DNA from: Streptomyces olivaceoviridis
GTDB lineage: Bacteria; Actinomycetota; Actinomycetes; Streptomycetales; Streptomycetaceae
Length of the DNA: 64,000 nucleotides
Assembly: GCF_014650115.1 (NCBI RefSeq)
Contig: NZ_BMUI01000005.1
Coordinates: forward strand, 248,001 to 312,000
Reading direction: 5' to 3'
The notes beneath the pieces are model-generated. The model saw only the letters and a program-made list of their open reading frames with translations. It was not told the origin of the DNA and did no database searches. Shown here in pieces: positions 52,787 to 61,143 of the stretch; the first letter of the stretch is position 1, and each line of letters starts with the position of its first letter. Both the position numbers and the translations under genes were made by a program.

Positions 52787-52960
52787 GGCGCTCGTGTCGG
52801 CCAGGCGGGCGCTGTGCTCGTGCGACCAGCGGGCCAGGTCGGTGGCCACATGGTGGATCTCGTGCTCGGTGCGGTGCCGCTCGGCGGCGGCCATGAGGGC
52901 CTTCTCCAGGTGCCGTTCGCCGTCGTGCAGGGTGCGCAGGGTGAGGCCGAGGGCGTTCAC
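52787..52960 (-). pseudogene. Truncated conserved hypothetical protein
   Basis: From GTG 52960 (GGGGAGC upstream) it reads VNALGLTLRTLHDGERHLEK and AERHRTEHEIHHVATDLARW...SARLAD, a helical, His-rich segment I recall from small Streptomyces proteins encoded next to molybdopterin oxidoreductases. After about 55 residues the frame runs antisense into the isomerase gene, so the C-terminus is lost. Call tentative. Confidence 0.45.
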
Positions 52961-53921
52961 CGGGCGCTCCCCAGGGGGTGCCGGCGCGGGCGTGCGCCGT
53001 CGGCGCGCCGCGTTCCACGAGCGTGACGCGGGCCGCGCAGGTCTTGAGCAGGGGCTGTTCGGACACCGGGTCCCAGGCGGTGATGGTGCCCTCGTTGGCG
53101 GCGCGTCCGGGGCCGTCGCCGGCGGGGCGGTGTCCGCCCGGGGTGCCCCAGTAGCCGTAGTGGAAGGGCACGAACACCACGCCGTCCCGCATCGGGGTGA
53201 TCCGCAGCCGGGCCCGTACGACGCCGCGCGGGGTGCCGACCTCGACCAGGTCGCCGGCGTGCAGGTCCAGGCCGGCGGCCTCGGCACCGGAGAGTTCGGC
53301 CCACACGTCGGGGGCGGCGGCGTTCAGCTCGGGTGCGCGCCCGGTCTTGGTGCGGGTGTGGAAGTGGTGGACGGTATGACCGGTGATGAGCTGGAGCGGG
53401 AAGTCCGCGGAGGTGTCCTCGTGCGGGGGCAGGTACGCGGCGGCCTTGAGGACCGCTTTGCCGTCCGGGTGCTCCTCCAGGAAGAGCCGGCCGGTGGTGT
53501 AGAAGCCGACGGAGCCGGGACCGCGCGCGTCCAGCAGGTTCCGGCTGCGGGACGCGATCCGGCCCATGGCCGTGTCCCAGTCGCAGGGCACCAGCCGGCC
53601 GTTCTCACGGACGAGCGGCCTGGTCAGCCGGTCCGGGGAGCCGTTCGCCTGCCAGCCGTACAGGTCCTTGGGCCCGAGCCGGCCGCGGTTGACCCGGTCG
53701 GTGGCGCGCCCGCGCACGCCGACGACGCGTCCGTGCCGTACGGCGATGTCCATGGCGTCGCCGTTGGAGTGCAGCACCGAGGCGGACGGCACCCAGCGCT
53801 CCACGTCCGCCTCGGTGAGGCCGGGCGCGAGGTGCAGGTGGGTGCGGACCGGCCAGGGCGTCCCTCGGTCGTACGGGGTCCGGGGACCCCAGGGATCGCC
53901 GATGCGGTCGTCGTCGCTCAC
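52958..53921 (-). pseudogene. Internally deleted molybdopterin oxidoreductase
   Basis: From GTG 53921 (GGAGG upstream) the head of a FdhF/NarB-type oxidoreductase is clear: VVGVRGRATDRVNRGRLGPK, LYGWQANGSPDRLTRPLVRE, DWDTAMGRIASRSRNLL, SVGFYTTGRLFLEE. Directly after FLEE the reading continues in frame as DGKAVLKAAAYLPPHEDTSA, then LITGHTVHHFHTRTKTGRAP and FVPFHYGYWGTPGGH, the C-terminal pterin-binding domain. Several hundred central residues are missing. The N-terminal 4Fe-4S pattern CxxCxxxC is replaced by SVLHSNGD (Ser, His, Asp). Intact relatives are about 700-750 residues. The 3' boundary is uncertain. Confidence 0.75.
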
Positions 53922-54088
53922 GGTCCCCACCTCCGGGTGTCATGCTCGGGCTGTCGCGCGAGTACCCGGCCGTGGCGGCCTCTCCCCCGCGTTCGCCCGT
54001 CACGGGCGGACGCGGGCCCGGGGCGCGGGACCAGGAGGTGGTCGTCGTGCCCGAACCCGGCGGCGTGCCCCGGGGTGTGGCACGCCGG

Positions 54089-55684
54089 TCAGTACCCGGA
54101 GCCCAGCCGCTGGGTCGAGTAGGCGCACTCCGTGTAGATGTAGCCGGACCGGAGCCTGGCGGTGTCCGAGGCCGGGGTCGCGGTGCTGTCGCCGTGGGGC
54201 TTGTGCACGAAGTACGTGGTGCCGACGGGCAGGCTGATGGTGCGCTGCGGGTAGTTCCGGCCGCTGTCGTTGCAGGGCTTGAACGTGGAGAACGCCGTGT
54301 CGGCGAACGTGTACGCCTTGCAGCCGCCGCAGCCCTTGAGGGTGAAGCTGCCGGTGACCGGGCCGGTGTAGAGGACGGTGATGTCGTCCGGGCTGTCGTT
54401 CTCGACCGTGACGGAGATGCTGCCGCCGGAGGCCAGGGTGGGCAGCTTCTTGCCGGCCGCCGGGAGGGTCTGGGCGACCTCGGCGGCTATGGCGATCTTC
54501 TGGGCGCGGGGGCGGTTCTTGTCGTGCTTGTGGCCGGCGGCGAACTGCTCCATGGTCTTCTGCGCCGCGGCGAAGTCCCCGTCCCGGTACTGGTCGACAC
54601 CGCAGGCGTACCCGCCGGCGTCGCCGCTGCGGCCGGCCCGGCTCGCGGCCTTCACCAGCCGGCCGTCCGTGTCACCGGCCGACCTGGACAGGTCGGCGAT
54701 CCGGGTGTCGAGGTCGCGCAACTTCTCGACGGCCGCGCAGGGTTCGTCCCCGCCGACGGCCTTCTCCGTCTTCGCCACCGCCGCGTCGACTGCGGGCACC
54801 ACCTTGGCCGCCGCACCGGACCGCGGGAAGGTGTCGAGCAGGTCGCCGAAGCGGTTCACCCAGTCCGTGTCGCCGCTCGCCAGGTGCTGTGCGCCGCACT
54901 CGTACAGGGCGGTCGCGAGCCGGTCGTCGGGCCACCGCGCCAGCGAGCCGAGCTGTTCCTCCGGCATGGTGTCCGGGACGGTTCGGAGGTACTTCAGCGG
55001 CTCTACGGCGTCGCAGTACTCCCGGTGGCCGTAGGCCGCGCCGACCGTCGTGTAGTAGGTCCGCAGCCGGTCGGGAACCTGCCGGGCCGCACGGGAACCG
55101 GCGTGGTGCACGGCGATGTCGCGGTAGACCCCGAGGGCCGTCCCGTAGTCGGGCCGCGCGGCGCCGAAGGACCGACGGCCGCTGTCGGCCACCAGGTCGT
55201 CGGCGCGCTCCAGGCGGCCGAGGAGCGCCTGCTCCACGGCCTCGTCGTGGGCGTCCTCGTACCAGAGGGCGCCGCCGGCCGGTACGGCGAGCAGCACCAC
55301 GCCCAGCAGCAGTGCGAGCGGCGCGCCGGCCGGCCGGGCGAGCCGGGTGCGCAGTCCAACGATCGCGCCGTGGACCGCCGCCACCAGCAGCAGGGCGGCG
55401 TAGCCGGCGGGCACGGCTCCGGGGAGACCGTCGGCGTCGGCGGGGAGCGCGACGATCAGGAGCACGCCGGTCGCGACCCAGCAGACGGCCATCGCCACCC
55501 AGCGGCGCAGGAGCGCGTAACCGAGGCCCAGCCCGCTCAGGTTGAGCAGGGCGACCGCGATGGCCCGCCAGGCGTCCGGCGGCGCGGGCGGCGGGGCCGC
55601 CGGTCTGGGTGGCGGACCCGGCGGCATGGGCGGCAGCGGCGGCCCGCCGAAACCCTGACCCGGACCGTACGGACCTCCGGACAT
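54089..55684 (-). CDS. Membrane protein of unknown function with Pro-rich N-terminus
   Basis: 531 residues. A Pro/Gly-rich start (about 1-35) precedes three or four transmembrane helices (about 45-165: AIAVALLNLSGLGLGYALL, MAVCWVATGVLLIVAL, GYAALLLVAAVHGAIVGL, LALLLGVVLLAVPAGGALW). A large extracytoplasmic domain follows that looks like tetratricopeptide-style helical pairs (about 180-420). A C-terminal beta domain (SISVTVENDSPDDITVLYTG) has four Cys in KGCGGCKAY, CNDSGRNY and TECAYS. I do not recognise the family. It may be a stress or wall sensor. Confidence 0.7.
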   Translation of the reverse strand: MSGGPYGPGQGFGGPPLPPMPPGPPPRPAAPPPAPPDAWRAIAVALLNLSGLGLGYALLRRWVAMAVCWVATGVLLIVALPADADGLPGAVPAGYAALLLVAAVHGAIVGLRTRLARPAGAPLALLLGVVLLAVPAGGALWYEDAHDEAVEQALLGRLERADDLVADSGRRSFGAARPDYGTALGVYRDIAVHHAGSRAARQVPDRLRTYYTTVGAAYGHREYCDAVEPLKYLRTVPDTMPEEQLGSLARWPDDRLATALYECGAQHLASGDTDWVNRFGDLLDTFPRSGAAAKVVPAVDAAVAKTEKAVGGDEPCAAVEKLRDLDTRIADLSRSAGDTDGRLVKAASRAGRSGDAGGYACGVDQYRDGDFAAAQKTMEQFAAGHKHDKNRPRAQKIAIAAEVAQTLPAAGKKLPTLASGGSISVTVENDSPDDITVLYTGPVTGSFTLKGCGGCKAYTFADTAFSTFKPCNDSGRNYPQRTISLPVGTTYFVHKPHGDSTATPASDTARLRSGYIYTECAYSTQRLGSGY

Positions 55685-55894
55685 GATGGCTCCCCCCGGT
55701 CAACTCCGCCCACATGTCTGTGGATTGGCAGTGTACGGGCGCGAGCGCATACCGGACAGAGGGTCGAACACCCGCCCTTTCCCACAGCACCGCCGACAGC
55801 CCCCTTTCGGCCCCCTTTTCCCGTCCGCTCTCCGGCCGGTCACGGCGTCGCCGATGATGGGCCGGACAGAGCCGGCGAGGGGAGGGAGGCGGCC

Positions 55895-56473
55895 GTGGGA
55901 TGGACGACCGAGGAGTTCGGGGAGTCCCACGAGGGCATCGTGGGAGCCGTCCTGGAGGACGGCAGCGAGCCGAAGCCCGCGTACTTCGACATCGGCAGCG
56001 GCGCCGAGATGTACCGGACCAGCGAGTGGTGGGCGTACGACGGCAGGATGCGCAGGCCGCGGGCGGCGGCGGTGCGCGCCGCGTGCAGTTGCGGCTGGCG
56101 CGGGCCGGGCGTCCCCGTCCCGTGGGACGAACTGGACGGGGACGGTCTGGAGGAGCTGGACGTCTCGGGGCCGCGCCGCGACTGGAGCGAGCACATCCGC
56201 ACGGTCGAGCGGCGGACGGTGCCGCTGCCGGAGGACCTGGCCCAGTTGCTGAGCGCCCTGGAGGACAAGCTGTGCACGCTGGCCGAGGACGCGCCGGCCG
56301 CCGCCCTGCGGGCCGTGGCCGCGCTGGACCGGCTGAGCCGGCGCGCCGGGCGGGAGGCGGCCTGGATGATCGAGGAGGACGGCGAGCAGCGCTGGGAGGC
56401 CCTCGGCCGGGCCCTCGGCATCGACGCCGAGCGGGCGCGGTCCCTCGTCACCCGGTATCTGCTGCTGCACTGA
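55895..56473 (+). CDS. Conserved hypothetical cytoplasmic protein
   Basis: 192 residues from GTG 55895, with GGGGAGGGAGG upstream. VGWTTEEFGESHEGIVGAVL opens it; a CSCGW pair (AACSCGWRGPG) suggests a small metal knuckle; the second half is helical, and its last 40 residues (EQRWEALGRALGIDAERARS) look like a helix-turn-helix-like bundle. No membrane segment or signal. I do not recognise a named family. Confidence 0.65.
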   Translation: MGWTTEEFGESHEGIVGAVLEDGSEPKPAYFDIGSGAEMYRTSEWWAYDGRMRRPRAAAVRAACSCGWRGPGVPVPWDELDGDGLEELDVSGPRRDWSEHIRTVERRTVPLPEDLAQLLSALEDKLCTLAEDAPAAALRAVAALDRLSRRAGREAAWMIEEDGEQRWEALGRALGIDAERARSLVTRYLLLH

Positions 56474-56524
56474 GCCAGGCCCCACCGCTGCGCCGGGCCG
56501 GGCCCTGCTGCGCCGAGCGCCCGT

Positions 56525-56875
56525 TCAGCGGGCCGCCGTCAGGGCCAGGGCCCCGGCCGCCAGCGCCAGGAACAGGCCCGGGAAGACGATGGTGCGAAAC
56601 ACCCGGGCCCGGACATGGGCGGCCACCGCGCCGACGTAGAACAGCACCAGGCCGGCACCGGCGGCGATGCCCACAGGTCGTACGCCCAGGAGCCCGAGCA
56701 GCAGCCCGGCCGCTCCGGCGGCCTTCAGCAGCGCCAGAGCCGGAAGCCGGCGGATCGACACGCCGACCCGGGCCGAGTTGGCGAGGACGAACGGTGCCTT
56801 CGCGAGGTCGGCCGCCGCGATGCCCGCGTTGGCCAGGACGGTCACACAGGTGACGGTGAGCCAGGCGAGGTTCAT
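56525..56875 (-). CDS. DoxX-like membrane protein
   Basis: 116 residues, four predicted transmembrane helices: NLAWLTVTCVTVLANAGIAA, LALLKAAGAAGLLLGLLG, VGIAAGAGLVLFYVGAVAAH, TIVFPGLFLALAAGALAL. The pattern K-x-x-GxxGLLLG is typical of the DoxX_2 family. Function unclear; some members act in redox or stress defence. Its ATG is 62 bases from the divergent LysR ATG, so that regulator is its likely controller. Confidence 0.82.
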   Translation of the reverse strand: MNLAWLTVTCVTVLANAGIAAADLAKAPFVLANSARVGVSIRRLPALALLKAAGAAGLLLGLLGVRPVGIAAGAGLVLFYVGAVAAHVRARVFRTIVFPGLFLALAAGALALTAAR

Positions 56876-56937
56876 GCTCCCCACGCTCGCCGGAGGGTCG
56901 CCGCGACGTCCCATACCAGCGTCCACAACCTTCTGGA

Positions 56938-57833
56938 ATGGACGTCGACTCCCGTCTGCTGCGCTCCTTCCTGGCGGTCGCCGAGGAGGGCAGCCTCGTC
57001 CGCGCCGCGAACGGGTGTACGTGTCCCAGCCGGCGCTGACCAAGCAGATCCGGCAGTCGGAGAGCCGGCTCGGAGTACGCCTTTTCGAGCGCTCGCGCAC
57101 CGGCATGGCGCTGACGGACGCGGGTCGGGAACTCGCGCGCCGCGCCCCGGACGTCCTCGCGGCCTGGGACGACGCCCTGCGCGCCGCGCGGGCCGCCGGG
57201 CGGCACACGGCCCGGGTGGTGCGCGTGGGCTTCGTCGCCAGCGCGGCCAACGAGGCGACGCCGGGCATCGTCGCCGAGTTCGCCCGGCGGCGGCCCGGAT
57301 GGCGGGCCGAGCTGAGGCAGGCGGCCTGGACGAACCCGAGCGCGGGTCTGGCCGACGGCGAGGTGGACGCGGCGCTGCTGCGGCTGCCGTTCCCGGGACA
57401 GGACACGCTGCGGGTCGAGGTGCTGTTCGACGAGGAGCGCTGGGTGGCGCTGCCGAGCACGCACCGGTTCGCGGAGCGGGCGAAGATCGCCTTCCGGGAG
57501 CTGTGGGACGAGCCGTTCGTGGCCGCCCCGGCGGAGACCGGGGCCTGGCGCGACCACTGGCTGGCCGCCGGTGAGCGCGAGGGCCGTCCGGTCCGGATCG
57601 GCGCGGTCACCGAGCAGCCCGACGAGTGGCTGAGCGCCATCGCCGGCGGGTACGGCATCGCCCTCGCGCCCGCGTCCGCCGCCCGGTTCTACGCCCGACC
57701 CGTCGTGGTCTACCGCCCGGTCACCGGGGTGAGCCCGACCCGGGTCGCCGTGGCCTGGGCGCCCGCCGACGACCGGAACCCGGTCGTACGGGACTTCGTC
57801 CGCTGCTGCCTGGACCTGGCCCGCACCACGTGA
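56938..57833 (+). CDS. LysR-family regulator with a frameshift in the helix-turn-helix
   Basis: The start MDVDSRLLRSFLAVAEEGSL and RAA are followed by a missing base at about 57007-57009. The next frame reads ERVYVSQPALTKQIRQSESR and LGVRLFERSRTGMALTDAG, completing a LysR winged helix, then a full effector domain to 57833 (RVVRVGFVASAANEATPGIV, RPVVVYRPVTGVSP). Corrected length is about 298 residues. As written, the native start yields only a short peptide. Divergent from the DoxX-like gene. The lesion is not in a homopolymer. Confidence 0.78.
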
Positions 57834-57949
57834 CGGACGGGTGTTCTCCCCTGTACGGCGCAATGACGGTGCGCCGGAGGGGCGGGCGGGCGTGACCGGT
57901 GTGACCGTGGGGGTGGGGTCCACGGACACACCAGTGGCGAGGAGAGGGC

Positions 57950-59470
57950 ATGGCGAACGGAACCGGCGGGGCCTGTGCGCAGCTGAGTGCCGTCGCGGAC
58001 GCCGTGCTGTACGAGGGCTATCTGCTCTATCCGTACCGCCGGTCCTCGGCGAAGAACCGGGTCCGCTGGCAGTTCGGGGTGCTGCCGCCCCGGAACTGGG
58101 TGGAGCGGGACGGGCCGGTCACGCCCGGTGTCTCCGGCTCCGCCGACTCCTGGTACCAGCGGACCGAGTGCCTGCTGCGGGTGCGGCGCGCCGACGCGGC
58201 CGTGCGGGTGCGCGTGCGGTACCTGCAACTCCAGCACAAGCAGGTGGAGGCGGCCGACGGGGACGGGGCGCACCGCCCGGTCGAGTCGTTGCGGACGGCC
58301 GACGGGACCGCCCACCTGTCGTTCGAGGAGGCCGTACCCCGCGAGACCGAACTGGTGCTGCCGCTGGAGGAGTTGTCGCGGGAGGGCCGGGCGGTCGCCG
58401 TGGGAGCGCCGGCCGGGGCGGAGTACGAGCCGCTGCCGGCGGGGGCGGGGCGGACGGTGCGCCGGCGCCGGGAGGTGCGGGCCGCGACCACGGTCACGGC
58501 CGAGCCGCTCGGGCCCGGGCTGTACCGGCTGCGGGTGCGTACCGAGAACACCGGTGACGCGCCGGACCCGCGGGCGCCCCGGAACGCGGTGCTGGGGCAG
58601 GCGCTGCTCGCCACGCACACCCTCCTCACCGGTGACGGGGTGGAGTTCGTGTCGCTGATCGATCCGCCGGCCGCCCTCGCGGAGCAGGTCCGCGGCTGCC
58701 GCAACGCGTTCACGTTCCCGGTGCTGGGCGGGGCCCCGCCCCGGTCCCCGAGCGGTGACGGGGCGACTGGTACGCTGCTGCTCTCCGCGCCGATCATCCT
58801 CCCCGACCACCCCCAGGTGGCGCCGGAGAGCCCGGGTGATCTGCACGACGCGGCGGAGATCGACGAGATCCTCACGCTGCGCACGATGCTGCTGACCGAC
58901 GAGGAGAAGGCGGAGGCCCGGGCCACCGACCCGCGGGCCGCGCGGATCCTCGACCGGGTGGACACCCTGCCCCGGGAGGTCTTCTCCCGGCTGCACGGCG
59001 CCATCCGCTCCCTGACCCCGCGGACCCCCGCCGCCGAACGGCCTCCGGCCCCTGCCGCCGAACGGCCCGTCTGGTGGCAGGAGGGCGGCGACGACGGGCT
59101 GTCCCCGGCGACGGACACCGTGCTGGTGGACGGCGTGCCCGTGGGCGGCGGCAGCCGGGTGCGGCTGTGTCCGCGCGGCCGGGGCGCCGACGCCCAGGAC
59201 ATGTTCCTGGCCGGGCGCACCGCGCGGGTGGCCGCGGTCTTCCACGACGTGGACGGCAGCACGCACCTGGCGGTCACGGTCGACGACGATCCGGCCGCCG
59301 AACTCCACGGCTGGTACGGCCGTTTCCACTACTTCCGGCCCGACGAGGTCGAGACGCTCGGCCCCGACGCCCCACCGGGTCCGGGCCGGCCGATCCGGCC
59401 GCAGTCCCCGCGGCCACCCGAGCGTCCGGCCGGCGGGCCGGAGGAGGGACGGTTCGATGGACGCCCTTGA
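57950..59470 (+). CDS. Hydrogenase-cluster-associated protein of unknown function
   Basis: 506 residues; ATG 57950 after AGGAGAGGG. No signal peptide. It opens VADAVLYEGYLLYPYRRSSAKN and contains beta-rich stretches (RVRVRYLQLQHKQVEA, LYRLRVRTENTG), an ILTLRTMLLTDEEKAEARAT helix, and a C-terminal barrel-like part (GSRVRLCPRGRGADAQDMFL, TARVAAVFHDVDGSTHLAVT). No catalytic motif recognised. It overlaps the hemerythrin gene by 14 bases and heads the group 1h hydrogenase operon, so a role in enzyme maturation or assembly is inferred from position alone. Confidence 0.75.
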   Translation: MANGTGGACAQLSAVADAVLYEGYLLYPYRRSSAKNRVRWQFGVLPPRNWVERDGPVTPGVSGSADSWYQRTECLLRVRRADAAVRVRVRYLQLQHKQVEAADGDGAHRPVESLRTADGTAHLSFEEAVPRETELVLPLEELSREGRAVAVGAPAGAEYEPLPAGAGRTVRRRREVRAATTVTAEPLGPGLYRLRVRTENTGDAPDPRAPRNAVLGQALLATHTLLTGDGVEFVSLIDPPAALAEQVRGCRNAFTFPVLGGAPPRSPSGDGATGTLLLSAPIILPDHPQVAPESPGDLHDAAEIDEILTLRTMLLTDEEKAEARATDPRAARILDRVDTLPREVFSRLHGAIRSLTPRTPAAERPPAPAAERPVWWQEGGDDGLSPATDTVLVDGVPVGGGSRVRLCPRGRGADAQDMFLAGRTARVAAVFHDVDGSTHLAVTVDDDPAAELHGWYGRFHYFRPDEVETLGPDAPPGPGRPIRPQSPRPPERPAGGPEEGRFDGRP

Positions 59471-60002
59471 CGTCCTCAAGCACGACCACCGGATGGTCGA
59501 GCAGTTGTTCCGCGACTACGAGGCCGCGGCCTCCGACCGGCAGCGGCGCGGTGTCGTGGAGCTGTTGGTGCGTGAACTGTCCAAGCACGCGGCCCTGGAG
59601 GAGATGCTCCTGTATCCGCTGGCCAGGAAGGTGCTGCCGGACGGCGACCGGGAGATCGACGAGCACTTGAGCGAGCACATGGGGGTGAAGCAGACCCTCC
59701 TCGCGCTCGACCGGCTCGGCGAGGGCGACCGGCGGACCGGCGAACTGGTGGCGGAACTGCGCCGTGAGGTGACGGAGCACATCCAGGAGGAGGAGGGCAC
59801 CCTCATGCCCCGGCTGCGGCAGGCCGTCTCCCAGCAGGAACTGGACCGGCTGGGCGAGCTGATCGGGCAGGCCAAGGCCGGCGCGCCGACCCGCCCGCAC
59901 CCGCACGCCCCCGACCAGCCACCCGCCCTGACCCTCGCGGCTCCCCTGGCCGCGGCCTACGACCGACTCCGAGACCGACTCCAGCGGAGGCCGACGACAT
60001 GA
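59457..60002 (+). CDS. Hemerythrin-like (HHE) domain protein
   Basis: 181 residues. LKHDHRMVEQLFRDYEAA, ELSKHAALEEMLLYPLARK, HLSEHMGVKQTLLALDRL and EVTEHIQEEEGTLMPRLRQ are the metal-binding helices of an HHE di-iron domain. The last 40 residues are Pro-rich, then helical. Hemerythrin-like proteins bind oxygen or NO. Next to an oxygen-tolerant hydrogenase, oxygen protection or sensing is a fair guess. ATG 59457 has GGAGGAGGG upstream; its TGA overlaps the hydrogenase small-subunit ATG (ATGA). Confidence 0.88.
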   Translation: MDALDVLKHDHRMVEQLFRDYEAAASDRQRRGVVELLVRELSKHAALEEMLLYPLARKVLPDGDREIDEHLSEHMGVKQTLLALDRLGEGDRRTGELVAELRREVTEHIQEEEGTLMPRLRQAVSQQELDRLGELIGQAKAGAPTRPHPHAPDQPPALTLAAPLAAAYDRLRDRLQRRPTT

Positions 60003-61090
60003 CCACTCAGAGCGGCACCACCGAAGTGACGCGTGAACCCGGCCGGTCCGAGGCGCGCGGGAACGGGTTCGACGAGATCTACATCCTCTGGATCTCGGAG
60101 GGCATGAGCTGCGACGGCGACACCGTGTCCATGACGGCCGCCGGCCAGCCCGGCATCGAGGACCTGGTCGCCGGACTCATCCCGGGCCTGCCGAGAGTGA
60201 ACCTGGTCAACAAGGTCCTCTCCCCCAGCCTGGGCGGCGAGGACTTCCTCGCTCCCTACCGGGCGGCGGCGCGCGGGGAGTTGTCGCCGTTCATCCTCGT
60301 CATCGAGGGTTCGGTCCCGAACCAGAACATCATCGAGGGCGACGGCTACTGGACCTCGTTCGGCAACGACCCGGACACGGGCGAGCCGCAGACCCTCAAC
60401 TGGTGGATCGACCAACTGGCGCCCAAGGCCTGGGCGGTGGTGGCCGCCGGCACCTGTGCCACGTACGGCGGCATCCACGCCATGGCGGGCAACCCCACCG
60501 GCTGCATGGGCCTCGCGGACTATCTGGGCTGGGACTTCAGGTCGCAGGGCGCGCTGCCGGTGGTGAACGTGCCGGGCTGCCCGATCCAGCCGGAGAACTT
60601 CATGGAGACCCTCATCTGGGTGCTCTACCACGCGGCCGGTGCCGCGCCGCCGCCCCCGCTGGACCACATGCTGCGTCCGCAGTGGCTGTTCGGCAAGACG
60701 GTGCACGAGGGCTGCGACCGGGCCGCGTACTACGAGCAGGCGGACTTCGCGAAGGACTACAACTCCCCCAAGTGCCTTGTGAAGAGCGGCTGTTGGGGGC
60801 CGGTTGTGAACTGCAACGTGCCCAAGCGCGGCTGGATGGCCGGCATCGGCGGCTGCCCGAACGTCGGCGGCATCTGCATCGGCTGCACCATGCCGAGCTT
60901 CCCGGACGCGTTCATGCCGTTCATGGACGAGCCGACCGGCGGTGCCCTGTCGTCCGCGCTGCTCAAGCCGTACGGCGCCGTCATCCGACGGCTGCGCGGT
61001 CTGACCAGCGTCGCGGTGAACCGCGAACCCAAGTGGCGCCACAACGGACCGGAACTGACCACCGGTTACGACCCGCACTGGCGTGCCTGA
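59999..61090 (+). CDS. hhyS: Group 1h [NiFe]-hydrogenase small subunit
   Basis: 363 residues. EGMSCDGDTVS at 34-44 is the proximal-cluster region, with C38-x-x-D41 in place of the usual Cys-x-x-Cys, the known Asp ligand of group 1h (formerly group 5) enzymes. Further cluster cysteines occur in GTCATYGG, NVPGCPI, HEGCDRAAYY, KCLVKSGCWGPVVNCNV and GGICIGCTMP. No Tat signal is visible, unlike most group 1 uptake enzymes, so it is probably cytoplasmic or on the inner membrane face. Such hydrogenases oxidise atmospheric H2 in Streptomyces spores or stationary cells. Coupled with the hemerythrin gene upstream and followed by the large subunit. Confidence 0.95.
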   Translation: MTTQSGTTEVTREPGRSEARGNGFDEIYILWISEGMSCDGDTVSMTAAGQPGIEDLVAGLIPGLPRVNLVNKVLSPSLGGEDFLAPYRAAARGELSPFILVIEGSVPNQNIIEGDGYWTSFGNDPDTGEPQTLNWWIDQLAPKAWAVVAAGTCATYGGIHAMAGNPTGCMGLADYLGWDFRSQGALPVVNVPGCPIQPENFMETLIWVLYHAAGAAPPPPLDHMLRPQWLFGKTVHEGCDRAAYYEQADFAKDYNSPKCLVKSGCWGPVVNCNVPKRGWMAGIGGCPNVGGICIGCTMPSFPDAFMPFMDEPTGGALSSALLKPYGAVIRRLRGLTSVAVNREPKWRHNGPELTTGYDPHWRA

Positions 61091-61143
61091 GCGCCGGCAC
61101 CCACCCCACCCACGCCTACGACGAACGAGGGGCAGGAAGCGAC

